Below are positions 12,241 through 23,935 of a stretch of DNA of 64,000 bases, in pieces. The stretch comes from Clarkia xantiana subsp. parviflora. Lineage: Eukaryota > Streptophyta > Magnoliopsida > Myrtales > Onagraceae. Below the pieces are notes generated by a model. It was not told where the DNA came from. It was given only the letters and a program-made list of their open reading frames with translations, and ran no database searches. Where the stretch lies: assembly GCA_036873135.1 (NCBI GenBank), contig JAPTYO010000003.1, positions 22,778,001 through 22,842,000 on the forward strand, given 5' to 3'. Both the position numbers and the translations under genes were made by a program. Within the stretch, counting starts at the first letter, position 1. The number at the start of each line of letters is the position of its first letter.

Positions 12241-13504
12241 GTGGTGTTTGGATGTAGTATATAACGTGATATATAATATACTCTCAAATTACGTTCCATA
12301 TTATATTACATTATATTGTTTGATTTGTCATAACGTAACTTGCATTGTAATATAAAGTCCATTATAATTTGAGATTACGTTCAAACTGTATTCAATGTAA
12401 TATGAGATTATATCCAAAAACGGATGTTATGTGAGATTATATCTAACATTACAGAGTGTTATTATTTTATTATTATTTATTAAATCAATAAAATATTTTG
12501 TATTATCTTTATAGTTTAATGATAATAATATTGTTATTATTATTAGCTTTTTATTTTTATATACTTCATAACTTATTATTATAATAAATAATAATGCATA
12601 TCATGTTCCTATAAAATGAGTAGGGTCTTTTTCGTTGCATTTTTTTTATGAAAATTATCTTATAAAACTATATATAAATTTTTAATTAATAGTATTTTAG
12701 TAGTTGTGCGTATTTAGTTTAAATATTTAGTCTTTAGAAATCATAAACGACTATAGTATTAACTACACAGATAATCTTTAAGAAGTTAGTTGTTGTCAAA
12801 TATATATATTATTGGGTTAAATGGTCTTTTGGTGCTACATGTTTAACCAATATTGGTTTTTGGTGTCATAGGTTTTATTTTGTAAACTTTTGGTGTCTTA
12901 TGTTTGGGAGGTTGTATGTTTTTTGTATTCCCGTTAGTCAACAGTTAGTTTGACCGTTAAATACTTTTATTTTGTTCAATTTAGTCCTCAAATTTATATT
13001 CCTAAGAGTTAATATTTACAATTTAGTCCCTAAAGTTTGCTACAGTCACCGCCTAAGGCCTCCGGTCACCACCCAAGGCCGCCGGTGGCCACGAATCATA
13101 GCCAGTGACCATGAAACAAACCGGCCACCACCCTAATTGGTGGTGGCCGGCCTCAATTGGTGGTGGCCACTGCAATCGGGGCCGACCACCACCAATTGGG
13201 GGCGCTGGCTCCGATTTGGGCCATAGAGGGCTCAGTTGGTTAAACATGCGGTACCAAAAGACCCTTTAACCCTATATTCTTTTAAATATTATCATATTAA
13301 GATATTATATACTCTCATGTAGATTAATATAATAATAAAAAGTCACATTGCAACACATACCAAATACTGTAATCTAACATTACATTCCACATCACAGCAC
13401 AACCAAACATTGCAATCTAACATTACATTACGTTGCTCACATTACTTGTAATCTCAACATTTCAAGCAATCTCACATTACGTCTATCCAAACGCTCTCCT
13501 AAAG
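12241..13504. mobile_element. PIF/Harbinger-like non-autonomous element, copy 1
   Basis: The left end GGTGTTTGGATG and right end (inverse complement GAGAGCGTTTGGATAG) match the Tourist/PIF-type terminus with a GTTTGG core. Subterminal blocks alternate ACATTAC and AATCTCA phrases. The body (TATACTTCATAACT, TTTTTCGTTGCATTTTTTT) matches the neighbouring copy 2, which lies about 35 bp to the right. It is split by another inverted-repeat element at 12814-13272. No transposase frame remains. Confidence 0.65.
12814..13272. mobile_element. Mutator-like inverted-repeat element nested in PIF-like copy 1
   Basis: The ends GGGTTAAATGGTCTTTTGG and CCAAAAGACCCTTTAACCC are inverted repeats. The 9 bp on each side (TATATTATT at 12805-12813, TATATTCTT at 13273-13281) match at 8 of 9 positions, as expected for a Mutator-type duplication. 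The core from about 13045 is GC-rich with GGTGGTGGCCGG phrases. Confidence 0.75.
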
Positions 13505-13653
13505 AGTAGTCATTTTGCTTTGGCTTGAAATCAACTTAGGTGGTGTTTGGATGGATGTAATAAGGGATATAATCTCACATTATGTCCCACATTACATCCA
13601 CATTACGTTGTTTGGTTTGACAAATGGCGTAAAGTGCATTATGTAATGTTCGT

Positions 13654-14128
13654 TGTTGGGATCAAAATGACGTGGCCTTGAACTTCGGGTAACGGACTTC
13701 GAGATATCGCCGCAGACTAGCTCTCTTAGGTATATTTTTGGCCTATTGGGTACTTAGTTTCCTTTTGAGGCTTTGTGTGAGGCGATGACCTGAAAAGGGG
13801 TGGGGATGGCCCCTGATTCCACTCTGAAGCTTAAGTCAGTAATGGATTTGGAGAGAATAATATGAAGTATTAAGCAAAAACTTTTGTAAGTATTGAGAGG
13901 GTTCCCATATTTATAGGAAAAGATTACCGACTTCAAGTGGCGGCTACTGTGCCCTGATTGGCTGTTTAATGGCAGTGGCTGCCTTTCTCTGATTGGTTTG
14001 GGAGAGACGGTGAGAAGTCAGTAGGTGACAAGCATGTCGCCAGCTGGTGTCTCTTCCTTAGGAGGAAGGTTTCGTGGTATGGAGAACGGCGAGCAGGTCT
14101 CCACCTGTCCTTTCCTTAAGAGGAAAGG
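13654..14128 (-). repeat. 3' LTR of the Tat element, first part (plus-strand left)
   Basis: Nearly identical to 25227-25690. The shared text runs from GATCAAAATGACGTGGCC to CCTTTCCTTAAGAGG. The LTR is interrupted here by the nested element and resumes at 19364. Confidence 0.9.
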
Positions 14129-14267
14129 TGTTAAGTCGCGTGACTCGAGTCAACGGGTCGTTGATCCAAGTACCACTCCTTACGGGTAAAAAGATTGATC
14201 TGATACTCTATATGATGGGTGATCTGATCTGTGTCCTTCATATCTTCCGTCCTCCTTCTTCTGACCG

Positions 14268-15357
14268 ACCTGCAATAGGGGCAGTACCAAGCACGGAGAC
14301 GGAGGGGGGGTGGTGGTGCTTGGTGCTTGGTGAACCCTCTCTGATGTCTAAGTCAGTCTGATATTTCTAGAGAGATAAACTAGAGAGAAGGCAGAGCAAG
14401 AGCTAGTGAATAATCAACATGATGGAAATGAATAGAATACGAGCAATATTTTTAGGCTTCGAGGGGATTAAGGTGGCCTAATGACCTCTTTAATCCCCTA
14501 AGCGTACTTAATTATCTCATAACTGTATGATTAGACCCTTAAAACATGGAGAGATAGGCAAAATAATCTAAGTGTGGGACGGGTGGAAAAGTGGTCGGGA
14601 CCCTTGGGGTCGGGCAGAAAATCCGACCCCCGAGGCCTGACACCGAGTAGATTTGCCCAACCCCTCCTAAGAGGGGTTGGGTGAGCCAACCCGGTCTCCC
14701 CTAGGGGAGATCGGGTTGGTCCACCCGATCTCCCCTAGGATAGATCGGGTGAGGTCACCTGATCTCATCTATATAGGGGCAGTACCAAGCACGGAGGGGG
14801 GGGGGGGGGGGTGAACCCTCTCCAATGCCTAAGTCAGTATAATATTTCTAGAGAGACAAACTAGAGAGAAGGCAGAGCAGAAGCTAGTAAATAATCAACA
14901 TGATGGAAATGAATAGGATACGAGTAGTATTTATAGGCTTCAGGGGGATTAAGGTGGCTTAATGACATCGTTAATCCCCTAAGCGTATTTAATTAACTCA
15001 TAACCGTATGATTAGACCCTTAAAGCTTGGAGAGGTAGGTGAAATAATCTAAGTTTAGGATGGATGAAAAAAAGGTCGGGACCCTTGGGGTCGGACAGAA
15101 AATCCGACCCCCGAGGCCTGACACCGGGTGGATTTGCCCAACCCCTCCTAAGAGGGGTTGGGTGAGCTAACCCGGTCTCCCCTAGGGGAGATCGGGTGAG
15201 GTCGATGGTCGGGTCTGGGCGAGTAATTTTACCTCGTTCGGACCGTTAGCGTTTTAGGCGAAGTATTCGGGTTAAAGTTTCGATTTACAATCACAAATGG
15301 GGTAATCAAAATAAGACAGACTGAATTAAAACGGGTTCCAATTGGGCGTATATCCAT
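14268..15357. repeat. Two tandem LTR-like copies, each about 0.5-0.6 kb
   Basis: AGGGGCAGTACCAAGCACGG recurs at about 14277 and 14775. Both copies then carry AAACTAGAGAGAAGGCAGAGC, the GGGTCGG/CCGACCCC phrases and the palindromic CTCCCCTAGGGGAG. The second copy runs through to TATATCCATCA at about 15356. Confidence 0.75.
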
Positions 15358-17576
15358 CAGGGTGCGTCTTTGATATGCCTTTTGAATCTTTGCTTGAGTT
15401 TTGTCTCTATGATATTGCATGTTACCTAGCATTTTCCTGATTGTGGGAGATCACCTTTCGAGGGCGATGCTTGTATGTTGCCAACTTAGGACGAGTCCGT
15501 ACAGGGAGTTGAGGTTGTATTTCCTCTTACGTGACCTCTTCTAGGAGAAGTGGTGTTGCATGTTCTTGTGACCTTATGCTTCTAATATCTTCTTTTACAC
15601 TTAGGTGGACTACCAAGCACTTGTTCGTTTGGTATCCCCCAAGTTGCTTGGTGGTCACACTGCCTCTCATATTTGACTGTTGAAAGCCCCTCGTTCATTT
15701 TCTTGGTTTGGTACCCCTTATGCTTGGGGCTCCCTAATCTTGTGTTGTATTTGATATGTCTGCTTGTTTGGGTGCAATTAGTGTCCCTTGTAAGACTTAC
15801 TCTTTCTCATGCTTGCTTATTTCAGTCATAGGCATGGTTTGGACAATGCCTTTGCCAGATGTATCTCTTAGGTTTGGGGGGGAAGCTTTTGCTTTGGATG
15901 GGTGGGGGTGATTTTCATTCTCTTGGTAACTGGTTGTGGTAGTGTTCATATCCAGAGAAAACTTGTAAATTATTACCCCCCCCCCCTCTCTCTTCCTTGT
16001 TTTTTTTAGAAAAAACACTTTTGCGGTGATGATCGAGTAGGAATAACGTATCTTGAAAGGGGTTGTATTTAGGTTGAATAGCTTTCTCATAGCATGGTGT
16101 CTCGAGTTGTTAATCTTGAAGATGTGTTTCAGACTAGTGAATCTGATCCACGCCCCTTGCTCGGGCATGGGGGGTCCGACCAGGCTGTAATAGTCTTCTT
16201 GAAGTGTAGTGGTACTTAGTGTGTTTCGCATTTTCCTTTACATTGGAGTATTTTTCAATACTTTTAGAGAGTGTCACATTGGTTATACTCCTCCCACCTC
16301 ATATCTTGATTATAGGCTTCCCTTAAATTAGGACCTGAACTCAAAAATGATATTTTCCTTCAGGTTTGTAGGTGATGTTCCATGATTTTTTCATGGGTTT
16401 GCCACCGTATTGGCTATGCCTTGTTGGATAACTTCATTAGAAGTTGTGTTTGTGTTGCGTACGTATATATGTTTGGGGGGTGTCGAGCTGACAAGATCCT
16501 TCTCTTTTCCTTTGATGTAACCTTCCCTCACTAAGTGTTTGGCTTTTCACCTTAAAGGCGGGATCTTCCCCTAGTGCCCCCTTCTATCGAGGTTTTCTTC
16601 TTGATGGGATGTCAGAGGCAAATGTCTTATCATTCCCAGACAAGTTGCTTGATCAGAATGTGCATCTAGTGTAAGGGTCGATTTCGAAACCTTACATCCC
16701 CAGCTTTTGAGTTGTGGATTCGTTTTCCTTAGATCTGAGCCTGAGTTCGGTGTTGATTCCTTGCTCAAATAATGACGTTGATGATTCTGAATTAGGAGTT
16801 ACCTCTTCCTTGGTTGATCTTGTAGAACTATTATCATGCCCTAAGGCCCCTGATAGGAGGTGTATCTCATTTTTCATATTCTGTTTGTTGCACTATCTGT
16901 TTTGCTAATCTTGTATCTTTAGAATTTCTTGCTTGGTGCATGATGTCAATGGCAGTATTTTGTACCGGTGCCTGTTCTGTTAGGACTTGTATACTTGGTT
17001 GCCTTCCTTTCTTGTGAGATGGCGAATGAGTGTCTATGACCGCTAAAATGCATCGCACTTGGTAGAGGTATGCACCTAATTTTAAGGGTGCTATCTTGAA
17101 TCTTCATGTACCCAACTTTGATAAACATATCATTCATTGCATATATAGTACGGAGTCCAAGGATCTCCGACTTGGGATCATATTTTGATAACAGAAACAC
17201 AGTCATCTATTAGATAACATTCATTTAGGGAGTTCGTTTTTGCAAAGATAACTGCAAGGATACTTATATGGATACGTCTTCCATCTTTGTTCCCGCCTCA
17301 TTGGCAGTGTTGTGTCCCTAATGGGTATGTTGATGTTCTGACCCCCCCTACCAGTAGGGGGTCCCTTGGTATTAGGTATGCCGGACTCTTCCCTAGTATC
17401 ATCAATAGCTGGGCATGGGGGATGTCTGGCGAACTCATTTCATGTCAAAGCTAGTGATTCCCTCTATTATGACTAATATATCGCTGTGTAGAAATACTAT
17501 GTTTTCCATATCGCTTTTTGAAAGCTGGATGATGGTGTCGCCCTTCTTACCTTGCTAGGCTTGGGACCCTTGAAAT
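15358..17576. other. Interior of nested element, no recognisable gene
   Basis: Minus-strand frames of 60-145 codons exist (for example 15797-16231), but none shows a retroelement motif or any family I recognise. Homopolymer G/C runs near 15870-15990 break any long frame. Confidence 0.4.
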
Positions 17577-18356
17577 CAGTGTTTTGAAAATCGGACCGGA
17601 CCGGCGGTCGAACCGGGTCAGACCGTGAACCGGGCATGCTAACGGTCCGGTTCTAACAAAAGAGAGAAATGTATGTTGAACCCGGTTTCGAAAATGAATC
17701 GGCGGTCTGACCGGGTTAGACCGTAAAAACCGGAACCGGTCCGACCGACACTTACAATTTTGGATAAGAATAAAATCAGAACCCTTAAATTTCTAGATAT
17801 GATGATTCAGAGCGTGTCTCAAAATCCAACCCTAAAAATTTAGAGTGGCGATTGAGAGCTGTAGAAAGAAGGTAAAGTAATTGCGACTGCCAAAATCACT
17901 AATTCAGTAAGCCCCACAACTCTTACTTCCATTTGGGTCTTCTTTGTTCTTGTTCGTTCTTGTGCTGCTGCTCCGATTTCTTCAATTTTCATATGATGCT
18001 CCCAAATTCCCAATTGATCCTCTGCTCCCAGTCTACGCTCAATCTCGTCGGGGGACATTCATGTGGACTCCCAAAGCCTCCTCTGTAGTCTGGAAAGAGA
18101 ACGAGACAGAACGAAAGATAGAAAGAGACGTATATAGCTTGTGTAGGAATGGGAAGAAGAAATGAAGTCTCAGAGGCTTCTGTGGATGAGATTGCAAGCA
18201 AATCTTATCCAAAGAATTGCTTTTAATAGTCCAGCTATAAAAGTCGTAGTTTAATTCAGACTTTCCGGTTGAACCGGGTCTAACCCGGTCGAACCGGTCG
18301 GACCGGGAACCGGTGACCTTACCGGTTCGACTCCCGGTCCGGTTTTCAAAACACTG
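17577..18356. mobile_element. hAT-type non-autonomous element (780 bp), innermost level of the nest
   Basis: The termini CAGTGTTTTGAAAATCGGACC and GGTCCGGTTTTCAAAACACTG are inverted repeats. The 8-bp direct repeat CTTGAAAT lies exactly at both edges (17569-17576 and 18357-18364). CCGGT/ACCGG motifs crowd both ends. The middle (about 17800-18200) is not repetitive in the window and could be captured host DNA; no domain is recognised in it. Confidence 0.9.
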
Positions 18357-18364
18357 CTTGAAAT

Positions 18365-18896
18365 ATCCTTAATGGAAGTGCATTCATTACCTGAGATGAG
18401 TTTACTAGGTGTAGTTGTATCTCCTGGATATTTTGTGAAATTATATAGATCCATTGGAGGCATTTGCCTTTGAAAGTGGCGTTGTCCATGTGATATGGTT
18501 TCCTCCATTTTTTGGAGGGATGTGTTCGTGGCTACCCCCTCTTATGCTAATAGATAATCTCTTTGTTTTGCGAGGAGTGCACGTTGTGACTTGTGCCCCC
18601 CTTGCATATCAGCGCCCGATGGTGTCTTCTGACAAACGGAGCACTAAGATTCTTGTTGGAAGGTTGTAGTGAGGGTAGTCATTTGTGATTCTCATGGTAA
18701 TTCTTCTATAGGGTGTTGAGAGTGTTCAACTTATTTTTGGAAGTGAGCCTTCCATCTTGGTGATCTTTTCCTAGAGCCTTGACCTTATAGGTGTTCTTTG
18801 AGAATGATCAATCTGTTCCTCATGCATTCCTTTGACGAGCTTAAGCGAACGTTAGGTGTCATAACGGTAGTGTCATAACTGTATGATCAATCTTTT
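18365..18896. other. Nested-element interior resumed after hAT insertion
   Basis: Continuation of the non-coding interior up to the right LTR copy. No gene is supported. Confidence 0.4.
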
Positions 18897-19363
18897 CCTA
18901 AACCCTAATGACCTCTTTAATCCCCTAAGCGTACTTAATTATCTCATAAATGTATGATTAGACCCTTAAAGCATGGAGAGGTAGGCGAAATAATCTAAGT
19001 GTGGGACGGGTGGAAAAGAGGTCGAGACCCTTGGGGTCGGGCAGAAAATCCGACCCCGAGGCCTGACACCTGGTAGATTTGCACAACCCCTCTTAAAAGG
19101 GGTTAGGTGAGCCAACCCGGTCTCCCCTAAGTGAGATCGGGTCAGCCCACCCGATCTCCCCTAGGGGAGATCGAGCTGGTCCACCTGATCTCACCTAGGT
19201 GAGGTCGATGGTCGGGTCCGGGCGAGTAATTTTACCTCGTTCGGACCGTTAGCGTTTTCGGGTGAAGTATTCTGATCAAAGTTTCGATTTACAATCACAA
19301 ATGGGGTAATCAAAATAAGACAGTCTGAACTAAAACGGGTTCCAATTGGGCGTATATCCATCA
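18897..19363. repeat. Right LTR-like copy of the nested element (truncated)
   Basis: It aligns from AATGACCTCTTTAATCCCCT through GGTCGATGGTCGGGTC to TATATCCATCA with the two left copies. The part upstream of AATGACC is missing. Confidence 0.75.
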
Positions 19364-19650
19364 GAAGGTTTCTCCTAAATTCCTGATGATCGACTCGACT
19401 TGACTCGCACCTTGAGAATGGAAGCTTTGGTCTTCGACTCGACTTACTCTTTTAAGAGGGGAGCCCTGGACGACCTTTTTGCATTGTCCCTTATGGTTGC
19501 TGTCTGGGAAGTCGACTTCTGTTTGTAGGATAGTCTACCATTCATCTTCATCTCCTTATTCTGGACTCGAATGGTCGACCATATGTTCTTTTGAGATCTC
19601 GACTTTTATTCTGTCGACTTGTACTAGGTTGCCCCGAATCATTTCCAACA
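19364..19650 (-). repeat. 3' LTR of the Tat element, second part
   Basis: GGTTTCTCCTAAATTCCTGATG through ATTTCCAACA matches 25685-25935. It ends in CCAACA, directly beside the purine tract. Confidence 0.9.
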
Positions 19651-19663
19651 CTTGCCCCCGAGA
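19651..19663 (-). other. Polypurine tract of the Tat element
   Basis: On the minus strand TCTCGGGGGCAAG abuts the 3' LTR start TGTTGGAA. It is the expected primer site for plus-strand DNA synthesis. Confidence 0.7.
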
Positions 19664-19984
19664 CATAAGCCGTTAGTCTTTAAAATAAAGGGGAATGAGT
19701 TATGTCGAGTACCTTCTTTGATGAGAAAAGGATTTTGCCTCTCGGCTTTCTTAGCACTTAGGTTCCTTTCCGTCATTTGGCATTGATAGAATCGATGAGT
19801 CACTAGAGACTGATCTCCTTCATCGAGATGACCTTTTAGTGTTGAGGAGTCAATTAAGACTGTTCTTTTATAACATGTAGATATTAGATCGTATCTTTTT
19901 TTTTTTTTGGGTGACTTTCGGAAGTCGGTGGCAAGGGGAGTCAGTGTTACAACTGATCTCTTAGTTGCTGTGAACTGTAGGAAG

Positions 19985-20600
19985 TCGAATAGTCAATTAA
20001 GACTGCTTCTTTGTAGATAGTTGAAGGAGTCAGTATTATGACTGATCTCCTGTATCGTCGCCGACTATATGAAGTCGAGGAGTCAGTGTTATGACTAATC
20101 TCCTTTGTAGATAGTTGAAGGAGTCAGTATTATGACCGATCTCCTGGATCGTCGCCGACTATATGAAGTCGAGGAGTCAGTGTTATGACTTATCTTCTTT
20201 GTAGATAGTTGAAGGAGTCAGTATTATGACTGATCTCCTGGATCGTCGCCGACTATATGAAGTCGAGGAGTCAGTGTTATAACTAATATCATTTGTAGAT
20301 AGTTGAAGGAGTCAGTATTATGACTGATCTCCTGGATCGTCGCCGACTATTTGAAGTCGAGGAGTCAGTGTTATGACTAATCTCCTTTGTAGATAGTTGA
20401 AGGAGTCAGTATTATGACTGATCTCCTGAATCGTCGCCGACTATACGTAGTCGAGGAGTTAGTGTTATGACTGATCTCCTTGGTAGATGGTGACTTTCAA
20501 AAGTCGGGGGAGTCATTTTTATGACTGATCTGAATCGTCGCCGACTATATATAGTCGATGAGTCAGTGTTATGACTGATCTCCTTTGTAGATGGCGACTT
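19985..20600 (-). repeat. 94-bp tandem array in the Tat element 3' untranslated region
   Basis: The marker TTGTAGATAGTTGAAGGAG recurs at about 20011, 20105, 20199, 20293 and 20387, a constant spacing of 94 bp. A diverged copy follows near 20480. Each unit contains two versions of GGAGTCAGTRTTATGACT, an imperfect palindrome. The array lies between integrase and the 3' LTR, the place where Tat/Ogre relatives are known to carry tandem repeats. Confidence 0.9.
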
Positions 20601-20714
20601 TCAGAAGTTGGGGGAGTCCTGTTTCTAGCACATTAAGAGGAAATAAATCAAATCTTTATTTATTATTTTATTGTACTCTAAATACATAAAAAATTATCCT
20701 TCTAAACATAGAAT

Positions 20715-21760
20715 TTTTTCAAGTGTTCCGCGTTAAAAGTTCTGTTGAGGCGTTGTCCCTACGGATCCTCCAACTTGTAAGCATTGGGGCATGGTATACC
20801 GATAACTACGTAGGGACCTTCCCATTTTGGGAGCATCTTTCATCTTTGATCATCTGTTAGGAATTCATTTTTCGTAGGACTTTTTCCCCTAGAAAGAACT
20901 GGCGTCGTCCCACTTTTCGATTTAAATATCTAGCAGTGGCGAGCTTCATTCTTCCCTGGATTTCTTCAGAGTCCCATCTTCTCTCGTCGGCTAGATCTAA
21001 GTCGATCTTCCTTTGTTCGTCATTTTGGTCGACTTGGTATGCGGCGACTCTTTGGGAGATATTGGCTACTTCAATAGGCGAGACGGCTTCCGTTCCGTAA
21101 ACCATGCTAAAGGGGGTCTCGTCAGTGGCTCTCTTGGGTGAGGTTCTGAGCGCCCATAGTACTTGATCTAACTCTTCAACCCATTTTCCCTTCAGAGAGG
21201 CCACCATCTTCTTTAATCCGTTGAGGATTGTTTTGTTGGCCGCCTCTACTTGTCCATTTGTTTGAGCGTGATGAACAGAGCCAAATCGATGGTTGATCAA
21301 CATTTCTTCACAAAAGTCGGCAAGCTCGTCGCTGGCGAATTGAGGGTCGTTGTCACTGATGAGGATCTTAGGGACTCCATATAGACATATGATTTATTCT
21401 CGTATGAACTTTAATCATTTGGAAAGTGGTCGTTGATGCTAGAGCTTTGGCTTCTATCCATTTGGAGAAATAATCAATGACGACCACGATATGTGTTCGT
21501 TGACTTGTGGATTGAGGTAGAGGTCCAATAAGATCGATTCCCCACTGTGCAAAAGGCCAGACACTCATCATAGGAGTAAGATCTGCCGGTGGCCTTGCGA
21601 TTCTAGGGGCATAAATTTGACAGGCGGGGCAGACTTGCACTAATGTTGTCGCTTCTTTATGCATTGTCGGCCAGTAGAACCCTTGTCGTAAGGCTCTTAA
21701 CACCAAGGTTTTGGCTCCCTCATGATATCCTGCATCACCTCCGTGCAAGTCTTCCATTAT
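20715..21760 (-). pseudogene. Tat element integrase domain (frameshifted)
   Basis: Zinc-binding residues appear in LHGG, YHEG and CPAC. The catalytic triad is represented by WGIDLIGP, DNDPQF (near 21340-21355) and GQVEAANK. The C-terminal part continues past the open frame with KWEGPY and EHLKKF, ending near 20715. The frame changes near 21350 and an in-frame stop lies at 20857, so no intact integrase is made. Confidence 0.9.
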
Positions 21761-22005
21761 CCTTTCAGGGGCGGCTATGCACCGGAGATAAGGGGTGGAG
21801 TATCTTCTTTTATAGAGATATCCATCCAAGATTACAAAACGCCCTGTCGCCCTCTGGATTTTGGTTGCTTCCATAGGATCTTCTGGAAGAGTTCCCTTTT
21901 CCAGATAATTCTGGATGGGAGTAATCCATGAGTCGGGAGCTTGAATATTGAGGACTTCAACTCCTGCTTCCACGGCTGAATAGAGAGATCTTTCAATGAA
22001 GTGTA

Positions 22006-22400
22006 CTGCCACTGGTGGAGTGTTTCCCAAGGCGAATTTGCTGAGGGCGTCTGCCTTTTGATTTTCCTCGCGAGGAATAGCTTCTATTCGGAAATGGGCC
22101 ATATCTCGAACGAGTCTTCGTACCTCCTCTGCGTACTTTTTCATATTTTCCCATTTGGCAACATAGGTTCCGTTCGTCTGATTAACAATCAATTCGGAGT
22201 CGCATCGTACCCTTAGGTTAGTGATTCTCATACCATTGGCTATTCGAAGTTTGTGAGTAAAACTTCATACTCGGCCTCATTATTGGTTGCTCGAAAAGTT
22301 AAAGCCAAGGCATAGCGGAGTGGTTCCCCATCAGGTGGTGTTAGCACTAAACCTGCCCCACATCCCAAGGCAGAGGATGATCCATCAGTGTATAGCGACC
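22006..22400 (-). pseudogene. Second (archaeal-type) RNase H of the Tat element
   Basis: The motifs YTDGSSS, NNEAEYE, RCDSELIV and KADALSK supply the four acidic catalytic positions of an additional RNase H placed between the retroviral-type RNase H and integrase. This arrangement is typical of the Tat lineage. A frame change at about 22235 separates the first two acidic motifs from the last two. Confidence 0.9.
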
Positions 22401-22409
22401 ATGGCATAA

Positions 22410-22980
22410 TGTCGTTAGTTGTGCTTTCTAGTGTAGCCTTTACATGCTCTTCTTGTGGGAGAATAATGAGTTTAGCATCTGGTGTTACCATATTCTTGGC
22501 TATAAAGTCGGCCAATGCTTGACCCTTAATCACTTTTCGTTGTTCAAAGTGAATACGAAATTCACTCAGCTCTACTGCCCACTTAACCATTCTTCCTGAA
22601 ACGTCGGGCTTCTGTAGCAGTTGCTTCAAAGGTTGGTTGGTGAGCACCGTGATTTCATGAGCGTGGAAGTAAGGTCGAAGTTTCCTGGCCGCTATTAACA
22701 GAGCATACAGGTATTTCTCGATCTCCATATAGTTAGCTTCAGCAACGCCAAAGAGTTTGCTGACATAGTATACCGGAATTTAAATGTTGTAAGTCTCTTT
22801 AATGAGGACCGAGCTCACCGCCGCTGAACTGACACTCAAATACAGGAATACGGGATCCTCTGATAGCGGCTTTGCCAATGCGGGGAGCGAGTGGAGATGT
22901 TTCTTCAATTGCTGGAAGGCTTCTTCGCACTCTAGTGTCCATTCAAAATTCTTATTGGCTCTTAGAATTTTGAAGAAAGT
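22410..22980 (-). pseudogene. Retroviral-type RNase H of the Tat element
   Basis: Contains the LRPYFHAH and VLTNQPL segments followed by SGRMVKWA, typical of gypsy RNase H. It follows the RT thumb region (SLGRFLARLGD). A gap between open frames at 22729-22779 marks a break. Confidence 0.85.
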
Positions 22981-23935
22981 AAAAGACTTGTCACCTAATC
23001 TTGCCAAGAATCTCCCCAACGAGGCTAGTCTTCCATTGAGACTTTGTACTTCTCTATGGCAGGTAGGCGAGGACATTTCTTCTATGGCAGTCACTTTCTT
23101 AGGGTTAGCTTCGATCCCTCTTTTGACTAACCATAAAACCCAAAAACATCCCCGACTGAACCCCAAAAGCACATTTAGTGGGATTCAGTCTTACTTGGTG
23201 AAGTCTCATGCAAGCAAAAGCCTCTTCCAAATCTTGGACGTGGTCCAGCCCCCTCTTAGTCTTAACCAACATATCGTCGACGTATGCCTCCATATTCCTT
23301 CCTATCATGTGTTTGAAGAGTTTGTTCACCATACGTTGATAAGTAGCTCCCGCGTTTATCAAGCCAAAATGCATAACCTTATAGTGATAAATATCACTGT
23401 CGGCGTAGAAAGCGGTATGGGCCTCGTCCTTGGGATGCATTCCTATTTTGTTGTACCCCGAGTACGCGTCCATGAAACTCGAGAGCTCATGTCCTGAAGT
23501 AGCGTCGACCAACTGATCAATTCTTGGAAGAGGATAGGAGTCTTTTGGACATGCCTTGTTGAGATCTCGAAAATCCACACACATCCTCCACCTCTTGTTA
23601 GATTTTCTCACCAAGACTGCATTGGCGACCTAGGCCTGGAATCATATTTCCTTAACAAAACCAGCTTCGACTAGCTTTCCCACCTCCTGGCGAATTGCCG
23701 CCTTTTTCTCTGCTCCCATAGATCTTCTTTTATGGGCTATGGGTTTTATGGCGGGATCTATTCTTAACTCGTGGGAGATGATATATGGGCTTATTCTTGG
23801 CATGTCATTAGGTTCCCAAGCAAATAGTTCCTTATATTTCCTTAAGAGGGCGATTACCCTGTTAGCTAATTCTGGGGGTAGAGCGGCTCCAATCTTAACC
23901 TTTCTTTCCTCTCCTTCCAAGGCGACTTCTATCAA
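22980..23935 (-). pseudogene. Reverse transcriptase of the Tat element (interrupted)
   Basis: The order is FAWEPNDMP, WRMCVDFRDLNKACPKD, FMDAYSGYNKI and the catalytic EAYVDDMLVKT. Two in-frame stops lie at about 23615-23641, and the frame changes near 23110-23170 inside the GFMVS/RGIEANP region. The YVDD box itself is intact. Confidence 0.95.

Larger units (their letters stand above)
14129..19363. mobile_element. Second LTR-type element nested in the Tat 3' LTR
   Basis: It begins TGTTAAGTCGCG and ends TATATCCATCA, giving TG...CA borders, flanked by AAAGG (14124-14128) and GAAGG (19364-19368). LTR-like copies lie at about 14268-14776, 14777-15357 and 18897-19363. The interior (about 15358-18896) has only short frames with no recognisable gag or pol motif, so this looks like a large non-autonomous derivative or a deeply decayed element. 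The right LTR copy appears truncated because the TGTTAAG start is not repeated there. Confidence 0.6.

Noticed and set aside
15797..16231. 144-codon minus-strand frame in the nested LTR element
   Set aside because: No retroelement or host motif, low-complexity stretches, and a C/G homopolymer run. Not called as a gene.
22802..23497. 231-codon plus-strand frame
   Set aside because: It is antisense to the reverse transcriptase and RNase H region, which explains its length. No independent support.
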